In this document: one piece after another, positions 57,169-64,000 of the stretch
Position numbering within the stretch: the first letter of the stretch is position 1
Layout: each line of letters opens with the position of its first letter
Assembly: GCF_009765685.1 (NCBI RefSeq)
Contig: NZ_LMUY01000103.1
Span: 35,955-99,954 of the forward strand
Source: Acidisphaera sp. L21
GTDB taxonomy: Bacteria; Pseudomonadota; Alphaproteobacteria; Acetobacterales; Acetobacteraceae
Reading direction: 5' to 3'
Length of the DNA: 64,000 nucleotides
Made by a program: the position numbers and the translations under genes
Notes under the pieces: model-generated
The model's database searches: none
Told to the model about the DNA's origin: nothing
What the model saw: the letters and a program-made list of their open reading frames with translations, nothing else

Positions 57169-57620
57169 CGGGTCACCCGCAAGGCACGCAGAAGATCGCG
57201 TTCCGCCTGGCTGCGCACCCGTGCACCACCAGAATCGGCCATTTCGGGTTCCGGCGCGGCCACGGGCGCCGCGTAGCGCCGCGTAGGCTCCGGCTCGCGG
57301 TTGGCACGCACCAAACCATCCATCCGGTCCGCCAGGCGCTCCCCGCGATCAATCAGTGCGACCAGATCATCCTTCAAATTGGCAGCGGCTTCGATCTGGC
57401 GGGCAATATGTCGCCCAGCGCCATCGGCGGCGCTGCGCAAACGCTCCACACCATTCTCGGCTTGGCGCGTGCTGTCGTTGAAGCCGCGCAGCAGCTCCTC
57501 CAACTCCGCGCGGTCGCGGCGCACGACGCCGAGCGCCTTCTCCAGCCGTAGGGCGTGAAACAACGTCGTGCCCAGGAGGGCAATCAACGCGACTTCCAAC
57601 AAAATCTGCCAACCGCCCAT
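57165..57620 (-). CDS. DUF6468 domain protein
   Basis: A 151-aa protein with one N-terminal membrane helix (ILLEVALIALLGTTLFHALR) and a coiled-coil-like region (RDRAELEELLRGFNDSTRQA) ending near LVALIDRGERLADRMDGLV. It matches the DUF6468 proteins found beside fliM in alphaproteobacteria, of unknown function. It starts 18 bases after fliM and is coupled to motE, so a motor role is likely. Confidence 0.78.
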   Translation of the reverse strand: MGGWQILLEVALIALLGTTLFHALRLEKALGVVRRDRAELEELLRGFNDSTRQAENGVERLRSAADGAGRHIARQIEAAANLKDDLVALIDRGERLADRMDGLVRANREPEPTRRYAAPVAAPEPEMADSGGARVRSQAERDLLRALRVTR

Positions 57621-57638
57621 TTTCCGGCGTCTCCTTCG

Positions 57639-58670
57639 TCAGGCGTCACGTGGCAATTGAGCCACTTCATTCTCAATCCGAACCGCGACCCGGTTCTTGC
57701 GTCGGCCAACCTTGCCTTCGAACAGCGTTACCGCGCCGCATCGCAGTTGCACCGGGCTGCCAGGGCCGCACGCCAGAACGATCTGGCTTCCGGGCTGCAG
57801 CGCCATCACATCCGCCAGGCTCATCACCTGCTCATCCAACACAACATCGATATCGACATCGGTCGCCCACAACTCTTCGGCCAAATGGGTTTCCCAAATG
57901 CTATCGCGGCCGAACTTTTCGCCCATGAATTGCTGCAGCAGCAATTCACGTACCGGCTCCAGCGTCGCATACGGCAGCAGCAATTCCATGCGCCCGCCGC
58001 GATCCTCCATATCGACCCGCAGCCGCGCCAACACCGCCGCATTCGATAGGCGGCTGATCGTGGCGAAGCGCGGGTTTACTTCCAACCGCTCGAACTTGAA
58101 CGTCACCGGGCAGAGCGGGTCGAAGCTGGCGGAAAGATCGGTCAACACGACCTGGATCAGACGCTCGACCAACGTGCGCTCGATCGTGGTGTAGGGCCGC
58201 CCCTCGATCCGCATCGCCGCGGTGCCGCGACGGCCACCCAGCAGCACGTCGACGATCGAGTAGATCATGGCGGAATCAACCACCATCAGCCCGTAATTGT
58301 CCCACTCCTCCGCCTTGAACACCGCCAGCATGGCCGGCAGCGGAATGGAGTTGAGGTAGTCGCCAAACCGCAGCGACAGGATGTTGTCGATCGAGACGTC
58401 AACGTTGTCGGAAGTAAAGTTGCGCAGGCTGGTCGACATGATCCGGACCAGACGATCGAACACGATCTCCAGCATCGGCAGGCGTTCATACGATACCAGG
58501 CCGGAGGAGATAATCCGGTGCATGCCGGACCGGCTATCCTCCGCCGACGGGCCGCCATCGAAGCCCAACAGGCTGTCGATCTCGGCCTGGTTCAGCACCC
58601 GTGCCGGGGCCGCATTCTCCTCCGCAGCAGCACCCCAGGCGGCAGCCAATTGTTCGTCGTTACCGCTCAC
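57639..58670 (-). CDS. fliM: flagellar motor switch protein FliM
   Basis: C-ring switch protein (343 aa). The N-terminal CheY-P-binding motif VLNQAEIDSLLGF is at about residues 25-37, the middle domain has DYLNSIPLPAMLAVFKAEEW and VDVLLGGRRGTAAMR, and the C-terminal SpoA-like domain has EQVMSLADVMALQPGSQIVL. It overlaps fliL by four bases. FliG and FliN are not in the window. Confidence 0.97.
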   Translation of the reverse strand: MSGNDEQLAAAWGAAAEENAAPARVLNQAEIDSLLGFDGGPSAEDSRSGMHRIISSGLVSYERLPMLEIVFDRLVRIMSTSLRNFTSDNVDVSIDNILSLRFGDYLNSIPLPAMLAVFKAEEWDNYGLMVVDSAMIYSIVDVLLGGRRGTAAMRIEGRPYTTIERTLVERLIQVVLTDLSASFDPLCPVTFKFERLEVNPRFATISRLSNAAVLARLRVDMEDRGGRMELLLPYATLEPVRELLLQQFMGEKFGRDSIWETHLAEELWATDVDIDVVLDEQVMSLADVMALQPGSQIVLACGPGSPVQLRCGAVTLFEGKVGRRKNRVAVRIENEVAQLPRDA

Positions 58671-59200
58671 TGGACCAACAACTCGCTGAACAGGACGTCC
58701 ACCACGGTTGCCGGCGCCGCAGCCAGGCTGGCCCGCGCGATCAACTCTTCCCGCAGGCGATAGCTGCCGGCGGAACCGCGCAACTCATCCGGCCGCATCT
58801 CCCGCAGATAGGTTTGGAACAGGTCGATCACCCGCGGCTGCGCAGCGGTGAACGCCGCCTGGTCCGCTTCCTTCGACAACTCCAGCCGTACCTTCAGCTT
58901 CACGAACGAAGCGCGGCGGCCAGGTGCGTTAAGGTTGGCGATCATCTCCGGCAGTTCGACGAAGACGGGGGCATGCGCCTCCTTCTCCTTCTCTTTGCCG
59001 GCATGTTCTTCAGTCTCGGCCTTATGCCCCATGCCCAGCATGTTTGGCAGGATGCCGCTGAACCACAGACCCGCGCCGATTGCGATCAGCAGAACCGGTA
59101 TCGCCAGAATGATCAGCTTCTTCTTGCCGCCCTTCTTCGCCCCGCCCGCCCCGGCTGCCGCGTCACCCGGCGCCATCGTCGCTGCTGCCGCACTCATCAT
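58667..59200 (-). CDS. fliL: flagellar basal body-associated protein FliL
   Basis: Single-pass membrane protein (177 aa) supporting the stator. A Gly/Lys lead (AGGAKKGGKKK) precedes the helix LIILAIPVLLIAIGAGLWF, and the periplasmic domain follows with PVFVELPEMIANLNAPGRRA and VKLKVRLELSK. It ends VVDVLFSELLVQ, the usual FliL end. It is first in the motor/chemotaxis operon and diverges from flgF. Confidence 0.94.
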   Translation of the reverse strand: MMSAAAATMAPGDAAAGAGGAKKGGKKKLIILAIPVLLIAIGAGLWFSGILPNMLGMGHKAETEEHAGKEKEKEAHAPVFVELPEMIANLNAPGRRASFVKLKVRLELSKEADQAAFTAAQPRVIDLFQTYLREMRPDELRGSAGSYRLREELIARASLAAAPATVVDVLFSELLVQ

Positions 59201-59317
59201 GCGCCCCTAGTACTGTGCGAGCGCGAATGTGGCGGCAGACAGTTAAAGCCGTCTCAACATCCCATTGCGTGATCGATTTATTCCAAAGGGCTGCCCGGCA
59301 ATTTGGGGCGGATTTGA

Positions 59318-59336
59318 CCCGGCATGTTCTGCCGAC
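59318..59336. promoter_or_regulatory. palindromic activator-site candidate upstream of flgF
   Basis: CCCGGCATGTTCTGCCGAC, an imperfect palindrome, centred 72 bp upstream of the -24 GG of the sigma-54 promoter. It is nearly the same as the site at 63860-63878. A further half site, CCCGGCA, lies at 59294-59300. FlbD-type activators bind such GC-rich palindromes (ftr) in Caulobacter. Confidence 0.6.
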
Positions 59337-59397
59337 ACGGCACATCCGCACCCTACCACGCCATACCAAAAATCCATCAAATCAACTACTTATCCAG

Positions 59398-59412
59398 TGG
59401 CACGTCCTTTGC
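59398..59412 (+). promoter_or_regulatory. sigma-54 promoter of the flgF operon
   Basis: TGGCACGTCCTTTGC matches the RpoN consensus TGGCACG-N4-TTGC at every fixed position. The predicted transcript start is near 59424, about 23 bases before the flgF ATG. Confidence 0.88.
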
Positions 59413-59446
59413 GCTAGCTCCGCCGAACAAGCCGGACGCCGCGACG

Positions 59447-60187
59447 ATGCAAAACTCCACCTCGGTTGCCCTCTCCCGCCTCGTTGCGCAGCAGCGCGCC
59501 ATGGACGTGACGGCCATGAACCTCGCTAACGCCAACACGCCCGGCTTCAAGACCGGCCACACGCTCTTCGCCGACTGGCTAGACAATCAAACTGGAGTCA
59601 ACCCGCCGCAAGGTGGTCGCCAACTCGCCTTCACCCAGGACCGCGCCACCTATCGCGACCAAGCCGAGGGCACCGTCAGCCACACCGCCAACCCGTTGGA
59701 CATCGCCATCACCGGCGACGGCTTCTTCACCGTGCAGACCAAGGCCGGCCCGATGCTGACCCGCGCCGGCCGCTTCAACCTGCAGAACGATGGCACCGTC
59801 GTCGACATCGACGGCAACGCCCTGCTCGATACCGGCGGCCAGCCGCTGAAGGTCTCCTCCACCGACACCTCTCTCGCAGTAACCGGCGACGGCACGCTCA
59901 GCAGCGAGAACGGGCGGCTCGGCAAGATCGGCATCGTCAAGCCCGCCGACCTCTACCGCATGCAGGCCCAGGGCGACCATTTGTTCACCGCCCAAACCGC
60001 CACCACACCCGTCGCCCAGCCGAAGCTCATCGGTGGCGCGCTGGAGGAAAGCAACGTGCAGCCCGTCGCCGAAACCACCCGCATGATCAACGAATTGCGC
60101 CAATTCCAATTCGTCACCCAGTTCGTTCAGGGCGAGTCCGATCGGCAGCAATCTGCCATCGACAAGATCACTCAGCACCTGTCCTAA
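59447..60187 (+). CDS. flgF: flagellar basal-body rod protein FlgF
   Basis: Proximal rod protein (246 aa). The rod N-terminal motif is LVAQQRAMDVTAMNLANANT with PGFK. The hook-protein-like middle has ANPLDIAITGDGFFTVQTKA and GNALLDTGGQPL. The C-terminal EESNVQPVAETTRMINELRQ block is conserved. I start at MQNSTSVALS (59447). The open frame upstream crosses the sigma-54 promoter. It is the first gene of flgF-flgG-flgA-flgH. Confidence 0.95.
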   Translation: MQNSTSVALSRLVAQQRAMDVTAMNLANANTPGFKTGHTLFADWLDNQTGVNPPQGGRQLAFTQDRATYRDQAEGTVSHTANPLDIAITGDGFFTVQTKAGPMLTRAGRFNLQNDGTVVDIDGNALLDTGGQPLKVSSTDTSLAVTGDGTLSSENGRLGKIGIVKPADLYRMQAQGDHLFTAQTATTPVAQPKLIGGALEESNVQPVAETTRMINELRQFQFVTQFVQGESDRQQSAIDKITQHLS

Positions 60188-60200
60188 GGAGACCTAGTTC

Positions 60201-60986
60201 ATGCGATCCCTCGACATCGCCTCCACCGGAATGCAGGCGCAGCAGACCAACGTGGACGTCATATCCAACAACCTGGCCAACATGACCACGACCGGGTTCA
60301 AGCGCCGCCGGACCGAGTTCCAGGATCTGATCTACGAGAACATGCGCCGCGTCGGCTCCAACACCTCCGACACCGGTACCGTCGTGCCGGCTGGCGCGCA
60401 GGTCGGCCTCGGCGTGCGCACCGCCGCCATCTACCGCATTAACGAGCAAGGCACGCTGCAGCAGACGTCGAACAGCCTGGACCTGGCTATTCGCGGCAAC
60501 GGCTACTTCCCCGTCACCCTACCCTCCGGCGATACCGCCTACACCCGCGACGGCACATTCGGCCTATCCCCCGACGGCACCATCGTCACCGCGGACGGCT
60601 ACCCGATCGCCGGCGGCATCACCGTCCCGCCCAACGCCACCTCCGTCACCATCAGCACCAACGGCCAGGTGCAGGCCAGCCTGGACGGGACCACCGCCCC
60701 GCAAACTGTAGGCCAGATCCAGCTCGCGACCTTCGCCAACGAAACCGGGCTCGACGCTCAGGGCGACAACCTGTTCCTGCAAAGCGGCGCCAGCGGCAAC
60801 GCTGTCACCGGCAATCCGGGCGCACCCGGCTTCGGCACCGTGCTGCAGGGCTTCGTCGAAAGTTCCAACGTGAACGTCGTGACCGAGATCTCGAACCTGA
60901 TCACCGCCCAGCGCGCCTACGAGATGAACAGCCGCGTCATCACGACGTCCGACCAGATGCTCTCCACCCTCACCAACCTGCGGTAA
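60201..60986 (+). CDS. flgG: flagellar distal rod protein FlgG
   Basis: Distal rod protein (261 aa). Its start MRSLDIASTGMQAQQTNVDV with ISNNLANMTTTGFKRRR is diagnostic. NSLDLAIRGNGYFPVTLPSG and the C-terminal VTEISNLITAQRAYEMNSRV are also as expected. AAGGAGA is 14 bases downstream of flgF and before the ATG. Confidence 0.98.
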   Translation: MRSLDIASTGMQAQQTNVDVISNNLANMTTTGFKRRRTEFQDLIYENMRRVGSNTSDTGTVVPAGAQVGLGVRTAAIYRINEQGTLQQTSNSLDLAIRGNGYFPVTLPSGDTAYTRDGTFGLSPDGTIVTADGYPIAGGITVPPNATSVTISTNGQVQASLDGTTAPQTVGQIQLATFANETGLDAQGDNLFLQSGASGNAVTGNPGAPGFGTVLQGFVESSNVNVVTEISNLITAQRAYEMNSRVITTSDQMLSTLTNLR

Positions 60987-60991
60987 GACAG

Positions 60992-61951
60992 ATGCGCGCG
61001 CTCCCCCTCGCCTTGATGGTCATCGTCGCCTTCCCCGCCGCCGCCGCAACCCTGCGGGGCGGGACCACGCTCACCGACCAGCAGGTCCGCCTGTCAGATC
61101 TATTCGACGGCGTCGACAACGACCGCGTCATCGGCCCCAGCCCGGACCCAGGCGGCCGCATCATCGTCGAATCGGCACAGCTCGGCGCAATCGCTCGCCA
61201 GTTCTCTGTCGACTGGCGTCCCAGCAGCACCGCGGACCGCATCGTACTGGACCGACCGGGCAGACCATTCTCACGCGACCTGGCGGTGGACGCCTTGCGC
61301 GACGCACTCAGCGTGGCCGGCGTGGCTACCGATGCCGAGGTGGAAATGCCCGGCTTCACCCCACCGATCGTCCCAACCGGCGCCACGGGCACTGCGGAGG
61401 TCGGCCAACTCGACTACAACTCCACCAGCGGCCAATTCACCGCAGTGCTGTCCGTCACCGCGCCGGGCATGTCGCCCGCCCACACTCGCCTATCCGGCCG
61501 GGTATCGGAGATGGTGGCAGTGCCGGTGGCCGTGCATCGCATGATGCCCGGCGACATCATCGGCCCGAACGACCTACAGATCGCCCGGCTACACGCCAAC
61601 GCCGTCCGCTCGGACGTGGCGCAAGCACCCGCCCAGGCAATCGGCATGACCCTGCGCCACCCCGTTGGGCCCGGCGCGCCCATCCCCGTTGCCGACCTCG
61701 CGCGGCCCCAAATGGTTCAGAAAGGAGAGGCCGTGCAAATGCGGTTGGAAACGCCAGGCATTCAGCTCATCGCCCAGGGCATCGCCATGGACGGCGGCGC
61801 CATGGGCGAACACGTCCGGGTCCTCAACGCCTCCTCCCGCGCCATCGTGGACGCCGAGGTACTGGGCACCGGCAGGGTCCGCGTCAGCGGCACCACTCCC
61901 GTCGTTCTGCCCGCCGGCGCCAGCATGCCCGTTCGGTTGGCCGCCCGATGA
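60992..61951 (+). CDS. flgA: flagellar P-ring formation chaperone FlgA
   Basis: Exported chaperone for the P ring (319 aa) with a signal peptide (RALPLALMVIVAFPAAAATL). The C-terminal SAF-type domain has VAVHRMMPGDIIGPNDLQIA and IGMTLRHPVGPGAPIPVADL, then the GEAVQMRLETPGIQLIAQG strand block. It starts five bases after flgG and overlaps flgH (ATGA). It is longer than enteric FlgA through its N-terminal part. Confidence 0.94.
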   Translation: MRALPLALMVIVAFPAAAATLRGGTTLTDQQVRLSDLFDGVDNDRVIGPSPDPGGRIIVESAQLGAIARQFSVDWRPSSTADRIVLDRPGRPFSRDLAVDALRDALSVAGVATDAEVEMPGFTPPIVPTGATGTAEVGQLDYNSTSGQFTAVLSVTAPGMSPAHTRLSGRVSEMVAVPVAVHRMMPGDIIGPNDLQIARLHANAVRSDVAQAPAQAIGMTLRHPVGPGAPIPVADLARPQMVQKGEAVQMRLETPGIQLIAQGIAMDGGAMGEHVRVLNASSRAIVDAEVLGTGRVRVSGTTPVVLPAGASMPVRLAAR

Positions 61952-62694
61952 GACCCGCGCTGACGCTGGCGACCGCGCTCGCCTCCACCCTCGCCCTGTC
62001 CGGCTGCGGCACCCTGTCCAAATTGGCGGAAGTAGGCCGCGCGCCCGCCATGTCCGCCATCACCAATCCGACGGCGGATCCAAACTGGCGCCCCGTCAGC
62101 ATGCCGATGCCCCGGCCGGAGATGGCGCCTACCCAGGTGAGCAGCCTATGGCGATCCGGCAGCCGAGCGTTCTTCAAGGACCAGCGCGCCGCCATGGTCG
62201 GCGACATCCTCACCGTGTTGGTCAACATCTCCGACACCGCCAACCTGGCCAACGCTACCGGCGCCACCCGCACCGGGTCGGAAGATGCCGGCCTGCCGAA
62301 CTTCCTGGGATTGGAGGCGCAGTTGCCGAAGCTGATTTCCAAGGCTCTGGACACCAGCAAGCTCATCAGTTCCAGCAGCACCAACGCCAACACCGGCACC
62401 GGCACCATCAAGCGTAACGAGACAGTGACTCTGCGCCTGGCTGGTACGGTCACCCAGGTGCTGCCCAACGGCAACCTGGTCGTCGCCGCCAAGCAGGAGG
62501 TTCGGGTCAATAATGAACTGAGAGAACTGCAGGTCAGCGGTATCGTTCGTCCACAGGATATCGCCAGCGACAACACGGTGGTGCACGATCGTATGGCAGA
62601 GGCCCGGATCGCCTATGGCGGCCGCGGGACGCTCAGCGACCTACAGCAGCCACGCTACGGCCAGCAAGTCATGGACGTCCTAATGCCATTCTAA
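61948..62694 (+). CDS. flgH: flagellar L-ring lipoprotein FlgH
   Basis: Outer-membrane L-ring lipoprotein (248 aa). The signal peptide ends in the lipobox LALSGCG (Cys at residue 21). Conserved blocks are SLWRSGSRAFFKDQRAAMVG, VGDILTVLVNISDTANLANA, and the C-terminal VSGIVRPQDIASDNTVVHDR. It is the last gene of the operon and converges on dksA with a 136-bp gap. Confidence 0.97.
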   Translation: MRPALTLATALASTLALSGCGTLSKLAEVGRAPAMSAITNPTADPNWRPVSMPMPRPEMAPTQVSSLWRSGSRAFFKDQRAAMVGDILTVLVNISDTANLANATGATRTGSEDAGLPNFLGLEAQLPKLISKALDTSKLISSSSTNANTGTGTIKRNETVTLRLAGTVTQVLPNGNLVVAAKQEVRVNNELRELQVSGIVRPQDIASDNTVVHDRMAEARIAYGGRGTLSDLQQPRYGQQVMDVLMPF

Positions 62695-62830
62695 CCGAGA
62701 ACGAGCGCTAGCCCAAAATGGGTCCGGCCAAAACGGCCAGATACAGCATCCTCATCGCGTCAGAAGACCCTTCCCGCCGGGAGGGTTGGATGAGGGTCCG
62801 CCACTGCAGTGTGACGATGAGACAAACGCC
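62695..62830. other. flgH/dksA convergent gap with hairpins
   Basis: No gene was seen. It has small inverted repeats (GGCC-AAAAC-GGCC near 62727, and CCCTTCCC with GGGAGGG near 62769-62786, one bulge). No T runs follow, so a bidirectional factor-dependent end is possible. Confidence 0.4.
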
Positions 62831-63247
62831 TCAATCGTCGCGATGCACCCGCTCCATACGCTCATGACGCTCCTGCGCCTCGATCGACAGGGTTGCGATG
62901 GGTCGGGCTTCCAGCCGGCGAAGGCCAATCGGCTCGCCAGTTTCTTCGCAGAACCCGTATGTCCCGCCTTCGATGCGGGCCAGGGCCTGGTCGATCTTGC
63001 TGATCAGCTTGCGGGCGCGATCTCGGGTCCGCAGTTCCAGCGCCCGATCGGTTTCCACGCTGGCCCGGTCGGTAATATCCGCCTCGTGGATGCCGCCCTC
63101 GGACAAACTGGCGAGGGTTCCGTCCGCTTCACGCAACAGGTCGTTGCGCCAACGCAGCAGCTTTTGCCGGAAATACTCCGACTGCCGCGCGTCCATGAAC
63201 TCTTCGTCCTCGGCGGGGCGATAGTCTTGGGGCAGGGTTAGCATCAT
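62831..63247 (-). CDS. dksA: RNA polymerase-binding regulator DksA
   Basis: DksA/TraR family protein (138 aa) that works with ppGpp at RNA polymerase. A long coiled coil (YFRQKLLRWRNDLLREADGT to LISKIDQALARIEGG) carries DITDRASVETD at its tip. The globular end GTYGFCEETGEPIGLRRLEA keeps only one of the four zinc cysteines, as usual in alphaproteobacteria. I start at 63247, which has AAGG nine bases upstream. An ATG at 63256 is also open. It sits between flagellar genes on the strand opposite to flgH. Confidence 0.93.
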   Translation of the reverse strand: MMLTLPQDYRPAEDEEFMDARQSEYFRQKLLRWRNDLLREADGTLASLSEGGIHEADITDRASVETDRALELRTRDRARKLISKIDQALARIEGGTYGFCEETGEPIGLRRLEARPIATLSIEAQERHERMERVHRDD

Positions 63248-63421
63248 CAGTGCCATCCTTCGCGCTCCGGCCGCGTCCCGGCCTGAATGACCGGGTGGGC
63301 CGTTTCGCGGCTGTATAGCGATGCAGGTTCATGTCGCCAAGGGGACGGATGGCACGAATGTGGCGCAAAGAAGGCCGTCCGAGCCAGGTTTGGCGACATT
63401 CCATTCCGTGTCGCCAAACAG

Positions 63422-63823
63422 TCACATGGCGCGCCGGGCGATCTCCACTTGTACTCGCAGCGAAACGGCGCCCAGCGTCGCCCGCAATCCCGGATCGGCA
63501 GCCTCCGGACAATGCTCGGTCAGGGCACCCAGCCGTTCCAGCGTGCCTGGGTCCACATCGCCATCCAGCAATTCCCGTTGCAGCGCGGCCAGCCCCTCCA
63601 GCATCGCCTTGCCGTGCTTGCGCGCCTGGCGGTCCCGGGTTGCCCCGTCTTCCACCTGCTGCTGCAGCATCAACATGCCGTCCATCGACGTGGCGGACGT
63701 GGCCGCCGGGCCGGTGGCACCACTGGTGCCCGGCGTCGACACGGCAAAGCCGCTGCCACCTGCGACCCGACGTGCGCCGGCAGTCTGGATCGGAGGGCTA
63801 CTCACCCGCCCGACGCTCACCAT
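63422..63823 (-). CDS. fliX: flagellar assembly regulator FliX
   Basis: FliX-type protein (133 aa). A Gly/Ser/Thr-rich N-terminus with GARRVAGGSGFAV is followed by the helical region GMLMLQQQVEDGATRDRQAR and HGKAMLEGLAALQRELLDGD. In Caulobacter, FliX links basal-body assembly to the sigma-54 activator FlbD and is divergent from flgI. Here too a sigma-54 promoter points away from it. The start at 63823 has a GAGG upstream. The open frame goes on to 63889, over the palindrome site. Confidence 0.88.
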   Translation of the reverse strand: MVSVGRVSSPPIQTAGARRVAGGSGFAVSTPGTSGATGPAATSATSMDGMLMLQQQVEDGATRDRQARKHGKAMLEGLAALQRELLDGDVDPGTLERLGALTEHCPEAADPGLRATLGAVSLRVQVEIARRAM

Positions 63824-63859
63824 CCGAAAGACCTCATCGACCCGGCTCCTTCTACCCAT

Positions 63860-63878
63860 CCCGGCAAGTTCTGCCGGG
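63860..63878. promoter_or_regulatory. palindromic activator-site candidate upstream of the edge promoter
   Basis: CCCGGCA-AGTTC-TGCCGGG, a perfect seven-base-arm palindrome centred 62 bp upstream of the -24 GG of the next promoter and 46 bp upstream of the fliX start. It matches the flgF site in 16 of 19 positions. Confidence 0.65.
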
Positions 63879-63929
63879 GCTTCTATCACCCGATCCGCAG
63901 AAATCCGCGGTTTACGGGGCGATCGAGGC

Positions 63930-63944
63930 TGGCACGCCGTTTGC
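63930..63944 (+). promoter_or_regulatory. sigma-54 promoter at the right edge
   Basis: TGGCACGCCGTTTGC matches TGGCACG-N4-TTGC at every fixed position. The predicted start is near 63956, reading out of the window. By the Caulobacter layout the gene beyond is probably flgI. Confidence 0.85.
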
Positions 63945-64000
63945 GCTTAACGGTTCCGAAGCCCCGACGGGGTCAGAGTGCCGCGTAAATCTAAACGAGC

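Noticed and set aside
59354-59374. Minus-strand GG-N10-GC at this position as a sigma-54 promoter for fliL
   Set aside because: Only the GG and GC match. The rest of the consensus is absent, unlike the near-perfect plus-strand site.

Overview
The window is GC-rich, gene-dense DNA with very few non-coding gaps and no tRNA, rRNA, insertion sequence, phage or CRISPR array that I could find. The gene content points to a motile alphaproteobacterium, most likely of the Rhodospirillales/Acetobacteraceae type. The markers are fliX, flgF-flgG-flgA-flgH, a DUF6468 gene beside fliM, a MotE-like protein, a CckA-like hybrid kinase, a single-cysteine DksA and sigma-54-type flagellar promoters. The family placement is inference from gene content only.

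Left part (1-10.4 kb): a transport and catabolic block for a small nitrogen compound. It holds a cut-off peptide-type ABC binding protein, an aspartate dehydrogenase coupled to a Ni/Co permease, a CnbZ-like deaminase, a cytosine-deaminase-type amidohydrolase, a DUF1028 protein, a complete polar amino acid ABC transporter, a LysR regulator and a DAO-type FAD oxidoreductase. 10.4-14 kb holds an Hsp70-like protein, a chalcone-isomerase-like protein, a D-2-hydroxyacid dehydrogenase and a Ser/Thr/Ala-rich unknown. 14-25 kb is an acyl-CoA degradation locus. Six minus-strand genes (acyl-CoA ligase, ACAD, SDR, MmgE/PrpD, ACAD, CoA transferase) end at a good intrinsic terminator. They diverge from a branched-chain-type binding protein coupled to a large ACAD.

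Middle part (25-43.6 kb): an AlgX-like/MBOAT acetylation pair, uvrB, an AI-2E-family permease, an LLM flavin monooxygenase, a chemoreceptor, an MFS/MBL/GNAT operon, a frameshifted DUF2075 helicase, a secreted nuclease-fold protein, ohr with an SDR, and a recA-cytidine deaminase-DUF3072-radC run.

Right part (43.8-64 kb): flagellar and chemotaxis genes. Minus strand flgB-flgC-fliE-fliQ-fliR-flhB ends in a CckA-like kinase, and fliO-fliP run the other way. The motor/chemotaxis operon is fliL-fliM-DUF6468-motE-cheY-cheZ followed by a 997-residue periplasmic unknown. speD-speE lies beyond it. flgF-flgG-flgA-flgH runs rightward from a near-consensus sigma-54 promoter. dksA and fliX sit before a second sigma-54 promoter that faces out of the window, where flgI would be expected.

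The two most unusual signals are not protein genes. One is a two-copy 118-bp tandem repeat (about 50.55-50.78 kb) whose differences preserve RNA-like hairpins. The other is a shared 19-bp palindrome upstream of both sigma-54 promoters, placed one helical turn apart relative to the promoter.
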